Shown here in pieces: positions 1 through 6,810 of a stretch of 15,345 nt of DNA (within the stretch, counting starts at the first letter, position 1; each line of letters opens with the position of its first letter). Made by a program: the position numbers and the translations under genes. Origin of the DNA: an uncultured Collinsella sp. Lineage in GTDB: Bacteria > Actinomycetota > Coriobacteriia > Coriobacteriales > Coriobacteriaceae. Under the pieces are notes generated by a model. It was given only the letters and a program-made list of their open reading frames with translations. It had not been told where the DNA came from and made no database searches. The stretch lies in contig URWC01000030.1 of the NCBI GenBank assembly GCA_900551555.1, forward strand, positions 1-15,345, in the 5' to 3' direction.

Positions 1-2
1 CG

Positions 3-1595
3 GGTGCCGTGCCCCACCACTACACCGGCACGTTCTTTGGGTCCGTCATGGTTGACGACCACGACACCTGCGAAGTCTCGCTCACCGATGTGTCGCAGAT
101 CGTCGGCAGCGTGTTGCAGGACATCGACACACAGATGGTCGCCTCGGTCGTCGAGGACGAGATGCTCTTTGGCCTCGAGAACTTTGGCGTTCCCCACGAC
201 CAGATCGAGCGGCGCGTGAGCGAAACGCTCGAGACCGTCGGCATCAGCGACCTGCGCGACCGCGAGATCGCCACCCTCTCGGGCGGACAGAAGCAAAAGG
301 TAGCCATCGCCGCCATCCTCGCCATGCGTCCGCGCGTCTTGGTTCTCGACGAGCCCACCGCGGCACTCGACCCCGCTAGCTCCACGTTGGTCTTCGAGAC
401 GCTGCGTGAGGCAAACCGCGCACTTGGAATCACCATCGTCGTCGTTGAGCAAAAGGTCGCCCTGCTCTCGGAGTACTGCAACCGCGTGCTCGTGCTCAAC
501 CATGGCGAAATCGCGCTGCAGGGCGAGCCACACGAGGTCTTCGCGCATACCGACGAGCTCCGTGTCATCGGCGTCGACTGCCCTCGCGTCACACGTATCT
601 TCAATAGCCTCGAGGCCGATGGCCTGGTAAGCGGCACCCCCTGCTTGGATGTCGATGAGGCCGAGCGCCTGATTTCGGGCATCGTCGACCCCGCACACGC
701 GGCTATCGAAGCCCAGGCGCCCGCCGGTTCTCCGCATGCACCGTCGTTGCGTCCTCATGCCAAGGACGCCGAACCCGTACTCACCTTCGACCATGTTGAG
801 TTTGCCTATCCCAATGGCGGAGCCGCCGTACGCGACCTTAGCCTGACGCTCTATCCTGGCGAGCTCGTGGGCATCGTCGGCCAAAACGGCGCCGGCAAGA
901 CCACGCTCACCAAACTGCTCACAGGCCTGCTTAAGCCCGCCTCGGGCAGCGTGCGCGTCACGGGACTGGATACCGCAGCCGTTCCCACGAGCCGCATCGC
1001 TCGCGAGGTCGCGACCCTCTTCCAAAACCCCGACCGCCAGATCTGCAAGGACACCGTGCTCGACGAGGTCGCCTTTGGCCTGGAGCTTGGCGGCATGGAC
1101 CGTGCCGAGGCTCTGCGTCGTGCCCAACTCGTCATCGACCGCTTTGGCCTGCCTGCCGATGAGGCGCCGTTCTCGCTTTCGCGTGGCCAGCGACAAATGG
1201 TGGCGCTTGCCTCCGTCGTAGTGGTTGAGCCCAAGATCGTCGTACTCGATGAGCCCACGAGCGGCCTTGATTACCGCGAGTGCATGACCGTCATGGAAAC
1301 GGTGCGCACCATGGCCGAGCGCGGTTGCGCCGTTATCATGGTCTGCCACGATATGGAAGTCGTCTCGGATTTTGCCGAGCGCATTGTGGTGATGGCCGAC
1401 GGTCGCATCCTCGACCGCGGCCGCACGCACGAGCTATTCTCGAACATCGAACTCATGCAGCATGCCTACGTGGAGCCTCCCCAGGTTATTGAACTCTCGC
1501 GCCGTCTGGCATCTTCCGTCTCGCCCGCTTTTGCGCAGGTGAGCGAGGTCACCGATGTCGTTCGAATTACCAAGGAGATGGTCCACCGTGGTTAA
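3..1595 (+). CDS. ECF transporter fused double ATPase (EcfA-EcfA), 5' partial
   Basis: Two ABC ATPase halves in one chain, the energizing subunit of an energy-coupling-factor vitamin or metal importer acting at the inner face of the membrane. The reading frame is open to the left edge, so the Walker A of half 1 lies outside the window and the GTG at 9 is not the true start. Counting from that GTG, half 1 shows a Q-loop near residue 37, signature LSGGQ at 90-94 and Walker B ending in DE at 114-115. A linker rich in Pro/Ala follows (about 225-255). Half 2 has Walker A GQNGAGKTT at 291-299, signature LSRGQ at 390-394, DE at 414-415 and switch His447. Half 1 carries Gln148 where the switch His normally sits. 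The gene overlaps ecfT by 8 bases, so translation is probably coupled. The substrate is unknown because no S component is in the window. The family call is firm; the substrate is not. Confidence 0.9.
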   Translation, partial: GAVPHHYTGTFFGSVMVDDHDTCEVSLTDVSQIVGSVLQDIDTQMVASVVEDEMLFGLENFGVPHDQIERRVSETLETVGISDLRDREIATLSGGQKQKVAIAAILAMRPRVLVLDEPTAALDPASSTLVFETLREANRALGITIVVVEQKVALLSEYCNRVLVLNHGEIALQGEPHEVFAHTDELRVIGVDCPRVTRIFNSLEADGLVSGTPCLDVDEAERLISGIVDPAHAAIEAQAPAGSPHAPSLRPHAKDAEPVLTFDHVEFAYPNGGAAVRDLSLTLYPGELVGIVGQNGAGKTTLTKLLTGLLKPASGSVRVTGLDTAAVPTSRIAREVATLFQNPDRQICKDTVLDEVAFGLELGGMDRAEALRRAQLVIDRFGLPADEAPFSLSRGQRQMVALASVVVVEPKIVVLDEPTSGLDYRECMTVMETVRTMAERGCAVIMVCHDMEVVSDFAERIVVMADGRILDRGRTHELFSNIELMQHAYVEPPQVIELSRRLASSVSPAFAQVSEVTDVVRITKEMVHRG

Positions 1596-2334
1596 CGTCA
1601 TCGACTACATGCCGGGCGATACGCTGCTGCATCGCCTGAACCCCGTCGTCAAACTGGGCCTCGCCGCTGCCATCATCGTCGGCATCTTCTTGTCCGACAC
1701 CTACGTAGCGCTGCTGGGCTTTTTGGCACTCACCCTTGCACTGGGTGCCTATGCCGGCGTCGTCGATCGTCTGTTCTCGCTGCTCAAGTTGCTGATTCCG
1801 CTCGCGTTTATCATGCTGGTGCTCCAGCTGGCCTTTATGCGCGATGACAACGTGGTGTGGGGTTTTATCACCGACACGGGCCTCATCACAGGATCGAAGG
1901 CCTGCCTGCGCCTGCTGGGTGTGGCGTTACCACTCATCCTCATGCTCATGGTGACCAAGCTCAACGACCTTGCCAACGCCTGCGTCGAGGTGCTGCACGT
2001 GCCGTATCGCTATGCCTTCACCTTTACCACGGCGCTGCGCTTTGTGCCGGTGTTTGGTCAGGAGATGAATGCCATCATGGAGGCGCAGACCGCACGCGGC
2101 GTCGAGTACGACACCAAGAACCCCATCAAGAAGCTTAAGCTCATGTTGCCACTGTGCGTGCCGCTGCTCATCTCAAGCGTGGGCAAGACCGATGCCACAG
2201 CCTTGGCGGCAGAACAGCGCGGCTTCTATCTGCGTACGCGCGCCAGCTCGTATAAGCGTTACCCCATCAAGGGTCTGGATATCGCCGTGCTCGCCATCAG
2301 CGCCGCCCTCATCATCCTGGGATTCCTGTTCTAG
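1588..2334 (+). CDS. ecfT: ECF transporter transmembrane component EcfT
   Basis: Integral membrane scaffold that couples the two ATPase halves to a substrate-binding S component. About 248 residues with several hydrophobic segments, first from about residue 22, last at the C-terminus. The cytoplasmic coupling region contains an Ala-Arg-Gly motif (QTARGVEYD) and, further on, a second motif that reads Gln-Arg-Gly (EQRGFYLR) where Ala-Arg-Gly is usual; these motifs contact the ATPases in known ECF transporters. An in-frame ATG lies upstream at 1555, but GTG 1588 is preferred: AAGGAG at 1572-1577 sits 10 bases ahead of it, and it overlaps the ATPase stop by 8 bases, a typical operon arrangement. 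A strong terminator follows at 2364-2400. Confidence 0.88.
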   Translation: MVNVIDYMPGDTLLHRLNPVVKLGLAAAIIVGIFLSDTYVALLGFLALTLALGAYAGVVDRLFSLLKLLIPLAFIMLVLQLAFMRDDNVVWGFITDTGLITGSKACLRLLGVALPLILMLMVTKLNDLANACVEVLHVPYRYAFTFTTALRFVPVFGQEMNAIMEAQTARGVEYDTKNPIKKLKLMLPLCVPLLISSVGKTDATALAAEQRGFYLRTRASSYKRYPIKGLDIAVLAISAALIILGFLF

Positions 2335-2363
2335 CTCATCGTCAGTACCAACCGCCTAATGCA

Positions 2364-2400
2364 AAAGGCCTCGGCTCGCACCAAACGAGCCGAGGCCTTT
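2364..2400. terminator. Bidirectional intrinsic terminator between ecfT and the racemase gene
   Basis: A perfect 15-base-pair stem (2364-2378 with 2386-2400) around a 7-base loop. The stem ends in AAA/TTT on its outer side and is flanked by a further A at 2363, so a U-tract forms when read on either strand. It sits between convergent genes: ecfT (+) ends at 2334 and the racemase operon (-) ends at 2461. Confidence 0.88.
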
Positions 2401-2433
2401 ACTGTTTCCCCAGATAAAAACCTACCAAAATAT

Positions 2434-2454
2434 ACCTGTCCCCTTTTGGCAGGT
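2434..2454 (-). repeat. Short hairpin containing GGGGACAGGT, just after the racemase gene
   Basis: Read on the minus strand, a 7-pair stem (one G·U) encloses a 7-base loop and is followed by ATATTTT, 7 bases beyond the racemase stop. It could be a weak terminator. It also carries the 10-mer GGGGACAGGT, which resembles short intergenic repeat units that I recall from many bacterial genomes; only one copy is visible here, so repeat status is a guess. Confidence 0.35.
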
Positions 2455-2460
2455 CGAGGG

Positions 2461-3207
2461 CTATTGGCGGTAGGGGGCGCCGCTGCGAATGATGGATTCA
2501 CGCACCAGGACGTCCATGGCGTCGAGGGTGATCTCGGGCATCTCGCGGTACTTCTGCAGCACCGAAAGCTCCGTGCAGGCCAGGATGACGCGGTCGCAGC
2601 CGCTGCGGGCGAACTCCCACATCACGCGGTCGAACTTATCCATGTCGGGCTCGCGTCCGGCCTTGACGTCGTCGTAGATAAGCGACATCACGTCGGCCTG
2701 ACGCTTCTCGCTGGGATAGACGACCTCAACGCCCGCCGCCTCGCATTCGCGCCCGTAGACGCCCGCACCCACGGTGCCATCGGTACCCATAATGCCGATC
2801 TTGCGCACCGGCTCGGCCGGCATGCTCAGGTTGGGGTCGAACTCGCACTCCCCCATCACCGCACCGGCCAGAGCATAGCGCACCGACTCGCGCGGCATGT
2901 GGATAATCGGCACCGCCGTAAACGACTGGATCTGATCGTAGAAGTAGTGTGACGTATTGCAGGGAATGGCAATGTGCGCACAGCCCAGCGATTCGAGCGC
3001 CTGGGCGCACTCCTTCATGGTCGCTAGCAGCTCGGCATGCTCACCGGTCTTGATGGCCAGCGTGCGGTCGGGCATGGTCGACTTGGAAAGCACCACCATG
3101 TCGATATGTTCCTGGTCGCACGTAGCGGCCGTATGGCGCACCACCTGGTCGTAGTAATACGACGTGGCCTCGGCGCCCATGCCGCCGATAACTCCCAGCT
3201 TTTCCAT
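2461..3207 (-). CDS. Aspartate/glutamate racemase family protein, likely aspartate racemase
   Basis: PLP-independent two-cysteine racemase of 248 residues, expected to interconvert L- and D-aspartate in the cytoplasm. The N-terminus reads MEKLGVIGGMG, a family hallmark. The two catalytic cysteines are visible in IPCNTSH (Cys83) and ACTELS (Cys211). The open frame extends upstream to 3291, but ATG 3207 is chosen because AAGGAGG lies 5 bases ahead and the conserved domain starts exactly there. It is the second gene after a D-aspartate-ligase-like gene, 84 bases downstream on the same strand, which favours D-Asp as product over D-Glu. A possible promoter and a palindrome lie in that gap, so it may also be transcribed alone. 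Glutamate racemase is the alternative; the CNTSH/CTEL motifs are shared by both. Confidence 0.88.
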   Translation of the reverse strand: MEKLGVIGGMGAEATSYYYDQVVRHTAATCDQEHIDMVVLSKSTMPDRTLAIKTGEHAELLATMKECAQALESLGCAHIAIPCNTSHYFYDQIQSFTAVPIIHMPRESVRYALAGAVMGECEFDPNLSMPAEPVRKIGIMGTDGTVGAGVYGRECEAAGVEVVYPSEKRQADVMSLIYDDVKAGREPDMDKFDRVMWEFARSGCDRVILACTELSVLQKYREMPEITLDAMDVLVRESIIRSGAPYRQ

Positions 3208-3229
3208 CGCCGCCTCCTTGGTGACGCTT

Positions 3230-3270
3230 GCGCAATTGCGCGTATCATACCCGCGCCCGCCCGATGTAAA
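3230..3270 (-). promoter_or_regulatory. Possible racemase promoter with a 12-base palindrome at the start region
   Basis: On the minus strand, TTTACA (3270-3265) and TATGAT (3249-3244) are 15 bases apart, a short spacer. Immediately downstream is the perfect 12-base palindrome gcgcaattgcgc (3230-3241), an operator-like position near the expected transcription start and ahead of the racemase ribosome-binding site. Promoter strength is uncertain. Confidence 0.35.
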
Positions 3271-3282
3271 CCGGACGGGCGC
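3253..3282. repeat. GC-rich hairpin in the ligase-racemase gap
   Basis: Eleven-position stem (3253-3263 with 3272-3282) with one mismatch and an 8-base loop. There is no U-tract on the minus strand, so a complete terminator is unlikely. It could dampen read-through or stabilise mRNA between the two operon genes. Its loop contains the TTTACA element proposed as the racemase -35 box. Confidence 0.5.
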
Positions 3283-3291
3283 CGCACTCAT

Positions 3292-4548
3292 CTACTTGTA
3301 ATACGTCTTGAACAGCTTAAAGTGACGCAGCTTGGTGTGCCACATGCGCAGCCAGCGGTTAAAGACAAAATCGCCCTTCATAAACGAAGGGTCGGCGCCC
3401 TTGCCTTCCTTGTCCAGGCGATGCACCTTAGCGCGCAGCTCAGGATCCTTGACGTACTTGTCGACGACACCCATGGGGACGACCATCCACAGCGCCTCGT
3501 CCTGCGCCGTCACAAACTCTGGCTCAAACGGGCGGTTGAACACATACTCGTCTACCACGTACTTGGCAACGTTAAAGCCGCTGTTGGTGACATAGTAGTT
3601 GCTGCGGCCCTGGCGGGTATTGAAGTCGAAGAACTTAAACGAGCCATCGCGCTCGTCATACTTCACGTCAAAGTTGGAATAGCCCACAAAGTGAAGGTCC
3701 TCGAGCAGCTTGCGCACGCCACCCATAAGCTCGTCATTGGGCTCGGTGATGATACAGGCATGGTTGCCAACGCCATGGGGCTGATGCTCCTCGAGTAGCA
3801 CGTGGCCCAGGCACATCATGCGTACCTTACCGTTGCGATCGGAATAGCTGGTGAGCACGCGCATGTACTCGTCGTTGCCGGGCACGCGGTCCTGCAAGAT
3901 CAGGTCGTCGGTGTAGCCGCTGGCATAGGAGTCACGGATAACCTGCTCCAGCTCGGCGCGATCGGCAATCTCATAAGCCTTCTTCTGGCCCTCGAACTCA
4001 TGCTGCCACCACATGATGCCGTCGGACGGCTTCAGGATCATCGGGAACGGGAAGTCGATCTGGTCGAGCACTTCGGCCGGCGCCTCGCCTTGCGCGTTGA
4101 GCATCTGCGCAGTAAAGGTAAAGGTATGCGGATACGGCACGCCGTGCTTCTCGCACAGCTCGTAGAAGATCTCCTTCTTCTGGCACTGCTCGAGCATGCT
4201 GTAGGGTGCGTAGGGCGCAACGATGTTATCCGCCAGCCTATCGGCATCCTTTGCCTGGGCCACCAGGGCGACATAGTTATCGCCGCAGCCCATCAGGACG
4301 ATCGTCTTATCGGCATGCGTCTGGGCAATGCCGTTGACGGTCTTGAGCATCACGGGCATGGTGTCGATGTCGACATTGGGCGTGTAGTCGATAATCTGGC
4401 TGCGATACGCAGGGCCCGTCTGGTACTTGCCAAAGACCAGACTCTTGACCTGGTACTCCTCGTAGAAGGCGCGCGCCACCGAATAGGCGTTGATGTCGCC
4501 ACCAAGCAGCACGGGAATGAACTCGCGCTCTGTAAATTGCAATGCCAT
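3292..4548 (-). CDS. ATP-grasp carboxylate-amine ligase, likely D-aspartate ligase (Asl-type)
   Basis: 418-residue ATP-grasp protein. From memory it parallels Enterococcus faecium D-aspartate ligase (Asl-fm): an N-terminal EFIPVLLGGDINAYSVAR block, a central KVRMMCLGH block, then SNFDVKYDERDG and FNTRQGRSNYYVT before a YVFNRPF segment. That enzyme activates D-Asp with ATP and adds it to the side-chain amine of the peptidoglycan precursor stem, the first step of a D-Asp/D-Asn cross-bridge. No signal peptide or membrane segment is seen, as expected for a cytoplasmic enzyme. ATG 4548 has AGGAAG 5 bases upstream. The downstream aspartate racemase would supply the substrate, the same pairing I recall in Enterococcus. 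The amine acceptor (Lys, Orn or other) cannot be read from sequence. Another ATP-grasp ligase function is the alternative. Confidence 0.82.
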   Translation of the reverse strand: MALQFTEREFIPVLLGGDINAYSVARAFYEEYQVKSLVFGKYQTGPAYRSQIIDYTPNVDIDTMPVMLKTVNGIAQTHADKTIVLMGCGDNYVALVAQAKDADRLADNIVAPYAPYSMLEQCQKKEIFYELCEKHGVPYPHTFTFTAQMLNAQGEAPAEVLDQIDFPFPMILKPSDGIMWWQHEFEGQKKAYEIADRAELEQVIRDSYASGYTDDLILQDRVPGNDEYMRVLTSYSDRNGKVRMMCLGHVLLEEHQPHGVGNHACIITEPNDELMGGVRKLLEDLHFVGYSNFDVKYDERDGSFKFFDFNTRQGRSNYYVTNSGFNVAKYVVDEYVFNRPFEPEFVTAQDEALWMVVPMGVVDKYVKDPELRAKVHRLDKEGKGADPSFMKGDFVFNRWLRMWHTKLRHFKLFKTYYK

Positions 4549-4770
4549 GGAAACTTCCTATCATGAACTGCCCACACAACGGGCGGTCTTTGCGCAACTG
4601 ATTTATTCTAGCGTGCCAAGCCGCCGGCGCCCAAAGCTCCACCGTATCTATGGCAATCGACGTAATCGTCCAGCACGAAGACGGCGCCCACCGTTGTATG
4701 ACAATGGGCAATGAACCTACCGTTGTTGTAGGATTCAGCGTATTGACATCCTCGAGCGAAAGGCGCGCAC

Positions 4771-5403
4771 GTGCCCCAAGACCATCCGACCGATAATCCC
4801 ATCCTCAATGCCGCGAGGCGCGAGCTGGCGGAACGTGCGAAAGCGACCGCTCCCCTGTGCACGGCAAACGACGCCTACAACGGACCCGCCCGCATCGTCT
4901 CGATCAACACGTCGGCACACAAGGGCACGCGCAAGTCGCCCGTCGCCGATGGGCACGACACCGTTATAGAGCAATTTGGCCTCGCCTCCGATGCGCACGC
5001 CGGGCATTGGCACCGTCAGGTTTCCTTTTTGGCCGCAGAGTCCATCCAGACGGCGCAGGCCCGCGGACTCGATGTGCGCAAGGGTGACTTTGGAGAGAAC
5101 TTCACAACCCGGGGCATCAACCTGCTCTCGCTCCCCTTGGGCACACAGCTCAAGCTTGGAAGCGACGTGCTCGTCGAAATCAGCCAAATCGGCAAGGTCT
5201 GCCACACCCGTTGCGCCATCTACTATCTCGCCGACGACTGCATCTTTCCCCACGAGGGCGTTTTTGGCGTGGTACTAAAGGGCGGAGAGGTCTACGCCGG
5301 CGACGATATCCAGGTAATCAAACTCGGCGACGGCACCTGTTCGTTCACCCCCGCCGAGGCCCTCAAAGAGATTGAGCAGGCTCGCCAGAAGGGCACGCTG
5401 TAG
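4771..5403 (+). CDS. MOSC domain protein
   Basis: About 210 residues with one MOSC domain (the C-terminal domain of molybdenum-cofactor sulfurase), a fold associated with sulfur carrying and molybdenum-cofactor or detoxification chemistry. The domain starts near RIVSINTSAHKGTRK (about residue 41). It contains GDFGENFTTRG and a CHTRC motif whose first Cys is the likely sulfur-carrying residue. No molybdenum-cofactor gene is adjacent, so the partner is unknown. GTG 4771 is a weakly supported start (AAAGG a few bases upstream). A TTGACA at 4743-4748 has no matching -10 box, so the promoter is unclear. The 222-base gap to the divergent ligase gene holds no other gene that I can support. Confidence 0.85.
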   Translation: MPQDHPTDNPILNAARRELAERAKATAPLCTANDAYNGPARIVSINTSAHKGTRKSPVADGHDTVIEQFGLASDAHAGHWHRQVSFLAAESIQTAQARGLDVRKGDFGENFTTRGINLLSLPLGTQLKLGSDVLVEISQIGKVCHTRCAIYYLADDCIFPHEGVFGVVLKGGEVYAGDDIQVIKLGDGTCSFTPAEALKEIEQARQKGTL

Positions 5404-5530
5404 TTATAAAACCCCACGTTGAGATGGCTTTTACAGCCCAAAACTCCTCTCAAACAGGGCTCTGTAACGTTAAAGTTGAACTCTATGGTTTCTCAACAAT
5501 TCATCATAACTGCAGGTCAAAGCCAAAGTC

Positions 5531-5573
5531 TCAAGTTCAACTTGACCCTTTGGAACCTTTAAGGTTCAAGTTG
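5531..5573. promoter_or_regulatory. Nested palindromes upstream of the secreted hydrolase gene
   Basis: Two adjacent palindromes with 7-base arms and a single central base: tcaagttcaacttga (5531-5545) and gaacctttaaggttc (5553-5567). In addition, caacttga (5538-5545) pairs with tcaagttg (5566-5573) around the second one. A possible -10 box, TAGAAT, lies at 5590-5595, and the gene starts at 5638. Operator or cruciform use is inferred; no convincing -35 box was found. Confidence 0.45.
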
Positions 5574-5637
5574 AGGTCGAAAGCAGTAGTAGAATACCGT
5601 TCGAACCATAACCTACGATTGATTGCAGAGGGACTGG

Positions 5638-6771
5638 ATGCAGCATTCGAATCATCGCACCGCAGCGCTCATTGCGTCGAAGCCGGCTCGTATCATCACG
5701 AGCGCCGCGCTCGCCGTTGCGCTGACGGCCACGCCGATGCTCTCCCCCGTTGCGGCGTATGCCGCCTCGCAGGCAACGCAGGACCAGCTTTCCGCAGCCC
5801 AGCAGAAGATCGAAGCCGCCACGAGCGCCTACAACGACGCCCGCACCAAACTCGATGACCTGCAAAAGCAGATTGACTCCAATGAGGCAAGCATCGAGGA
5901 AATCGAGGCTAAGCTTCCCGAGCAGCAGGCCAAGGCAAGCTCCGCCATGCGCGATCTGTACAAGTATCAGAAGGGCACCAATCCCATCGTGAGCTTCCTG
6001 GTCAACGCGCAGAGCCTGGGTGAGTTCATCACGACCTGCAAATACACCAACCAGATCACGAGCTCGAGCGTCGACGAGATCGAAGAGCTCAATAACATGC
6101 AAACCGAACTCGAGCAGAACAAGGCCGAGCTCCAGCAAGCCAAGTCTCAGCTTGAGGCAGAGCAGAAAAACGCCGAGGATGCGCTGGCGCAGGCCCAGCA
6201 GCTCCGCAGCGAGGCACAGGCAAAAGCAGAGCAGGAAAATGCCGCCGAGCTTGCCAAGCTTGAGGCCGATAAGGCCGCTGCCGCCGAGAAGCTCTCGGGC
6301 GAGGGCGTAAGCGGCAGCAATTCCAGCAGCCAGGCCACCAACACCAACACCACCATCGACACCACGGTGAACAACGCCAATACCGGTAGCTCCGATTACG
6401 ATTCGTTCATTAATGAGTGGACAGGCCGCATCGACAATTATCTCGCCGGCTCTCCCATGGCAGGCCAGGGCTACAACTTTGCCGTCGCCGCTTGGAATAC
6501 CGGTGTCGACCCCCGTTGGTCCCCCGCTATCGCCTGCATCGAGAGCACCAAGGGTGCTTATTGTGCCAATTCTTACAACGCCTGGGGCTGGAGTGCACGT
6601 GGCGGCGGTTGGCGCAGCTTTGGCAGCTGGAGCGAGGGCATCTCCGCTCACGTTGCCTATCTGGGCGCCAACTACGGCTCCACCCTTACCCCGGCAGCGG
6701 CCAAAAAGTACTGCCCGCCCACGTGGCAGGACTGGTACAACAAAGTCGCCGCTCAGATGAACCGCATCTAA
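5638..6771 (+). CDS. Secreted PcsB-like coiled-coil protein with lysozyme-like C-terminal domain
   Basis: 377 residues. The N-terminus is a signal peptide: basic residues, a hydrophobic run, then an Ala-rich site near VAAYAAS. About 45-230 is a long coiled coil with a PcsB/CwlO-type block (DLYKYQKGTNPIVSFLVNAQ), which in relatives binds the FtsEX division complex. A Ser/Asn/Thr linker follows. The last 110 or so residues (YNFAVAAWNTGVDPRWSPAI, CIESTKG, NAWGWSARGGGW, then EGISAHVAYLG) resemble a glucosaminidase or lysozyme-like fold, with the Glu of IESTKG as candidate acid. Probable role: peptidoglycan cleavage outside the membrane. ATG 5638 is chosen over TTG 5623 because AGAGGG lies 5 bases ahead of it. 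The enzymatic class is inferred and could be muramidase or glucosaminidase. Confidence 0.82.
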   Translation: MQHSNHRTAALIASKPARIITSAALAVALTATPMLSPVAAYAASQATQDQLSAAQQKIEAATSAYNDARTKLDDLQKQIDSNEASIEEIEAKLPEQQAKASSAMRDLYKYQKGTNPIVSFLVNAQSLGEFITTCKYTNQITSSSVDEIEELNNMQTELEQNKAELQQAKSQLEAEQKNAEDALAQAQQLRSEAQAKAEQENAAELAKLEADKAAAAEKLSGEGVSGSNSSSQATNTNTTIDTTVNNANTGSSDYDSFINEWTGRIDNYLAGSPMAGQGYNFAVAAWNTGVDPRWSPAIACIESTKGAYCANSYNAWGWSARGGGWRSFGSWSEGISAHVAYLGANYGSTLTPAAAKKYCPPTWQDWYNKVAAQMNRI

Positions 6772-6781
6772 GTGCAACTGC

Positions 6782-6810
6782 AAAGGGCCCCAATGGGGCC
6801 CTTTTCTTTT
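6782..6810. terminator. Intrinsic terminator shared by convergent hydrolase and kinase genes
   Basis: Perfect 10-pair stem (6782-6791 with 6795-6804) with a 3-base loop, followed by TTCTTTT on the plus strand. The minus strand also shows an A/T-rich stem base, so it may end the kinase transcript too, whose stop is at 6809. Confidence 0.85.

Noticed and set aside
3037..4566. Two long plus-strand open frames (about 250 codons each) opposite the ligase gene
   Set aside because: They are antisense to a gene with clear family motifs, have no recognisable domain, and reflect third-position GC bias.
4743..4771. TTGACA ahead of the MOSC gene as a promoter
   Set aside because: No -10 box at 16-18 bases; the expected position overlaps the start codon.
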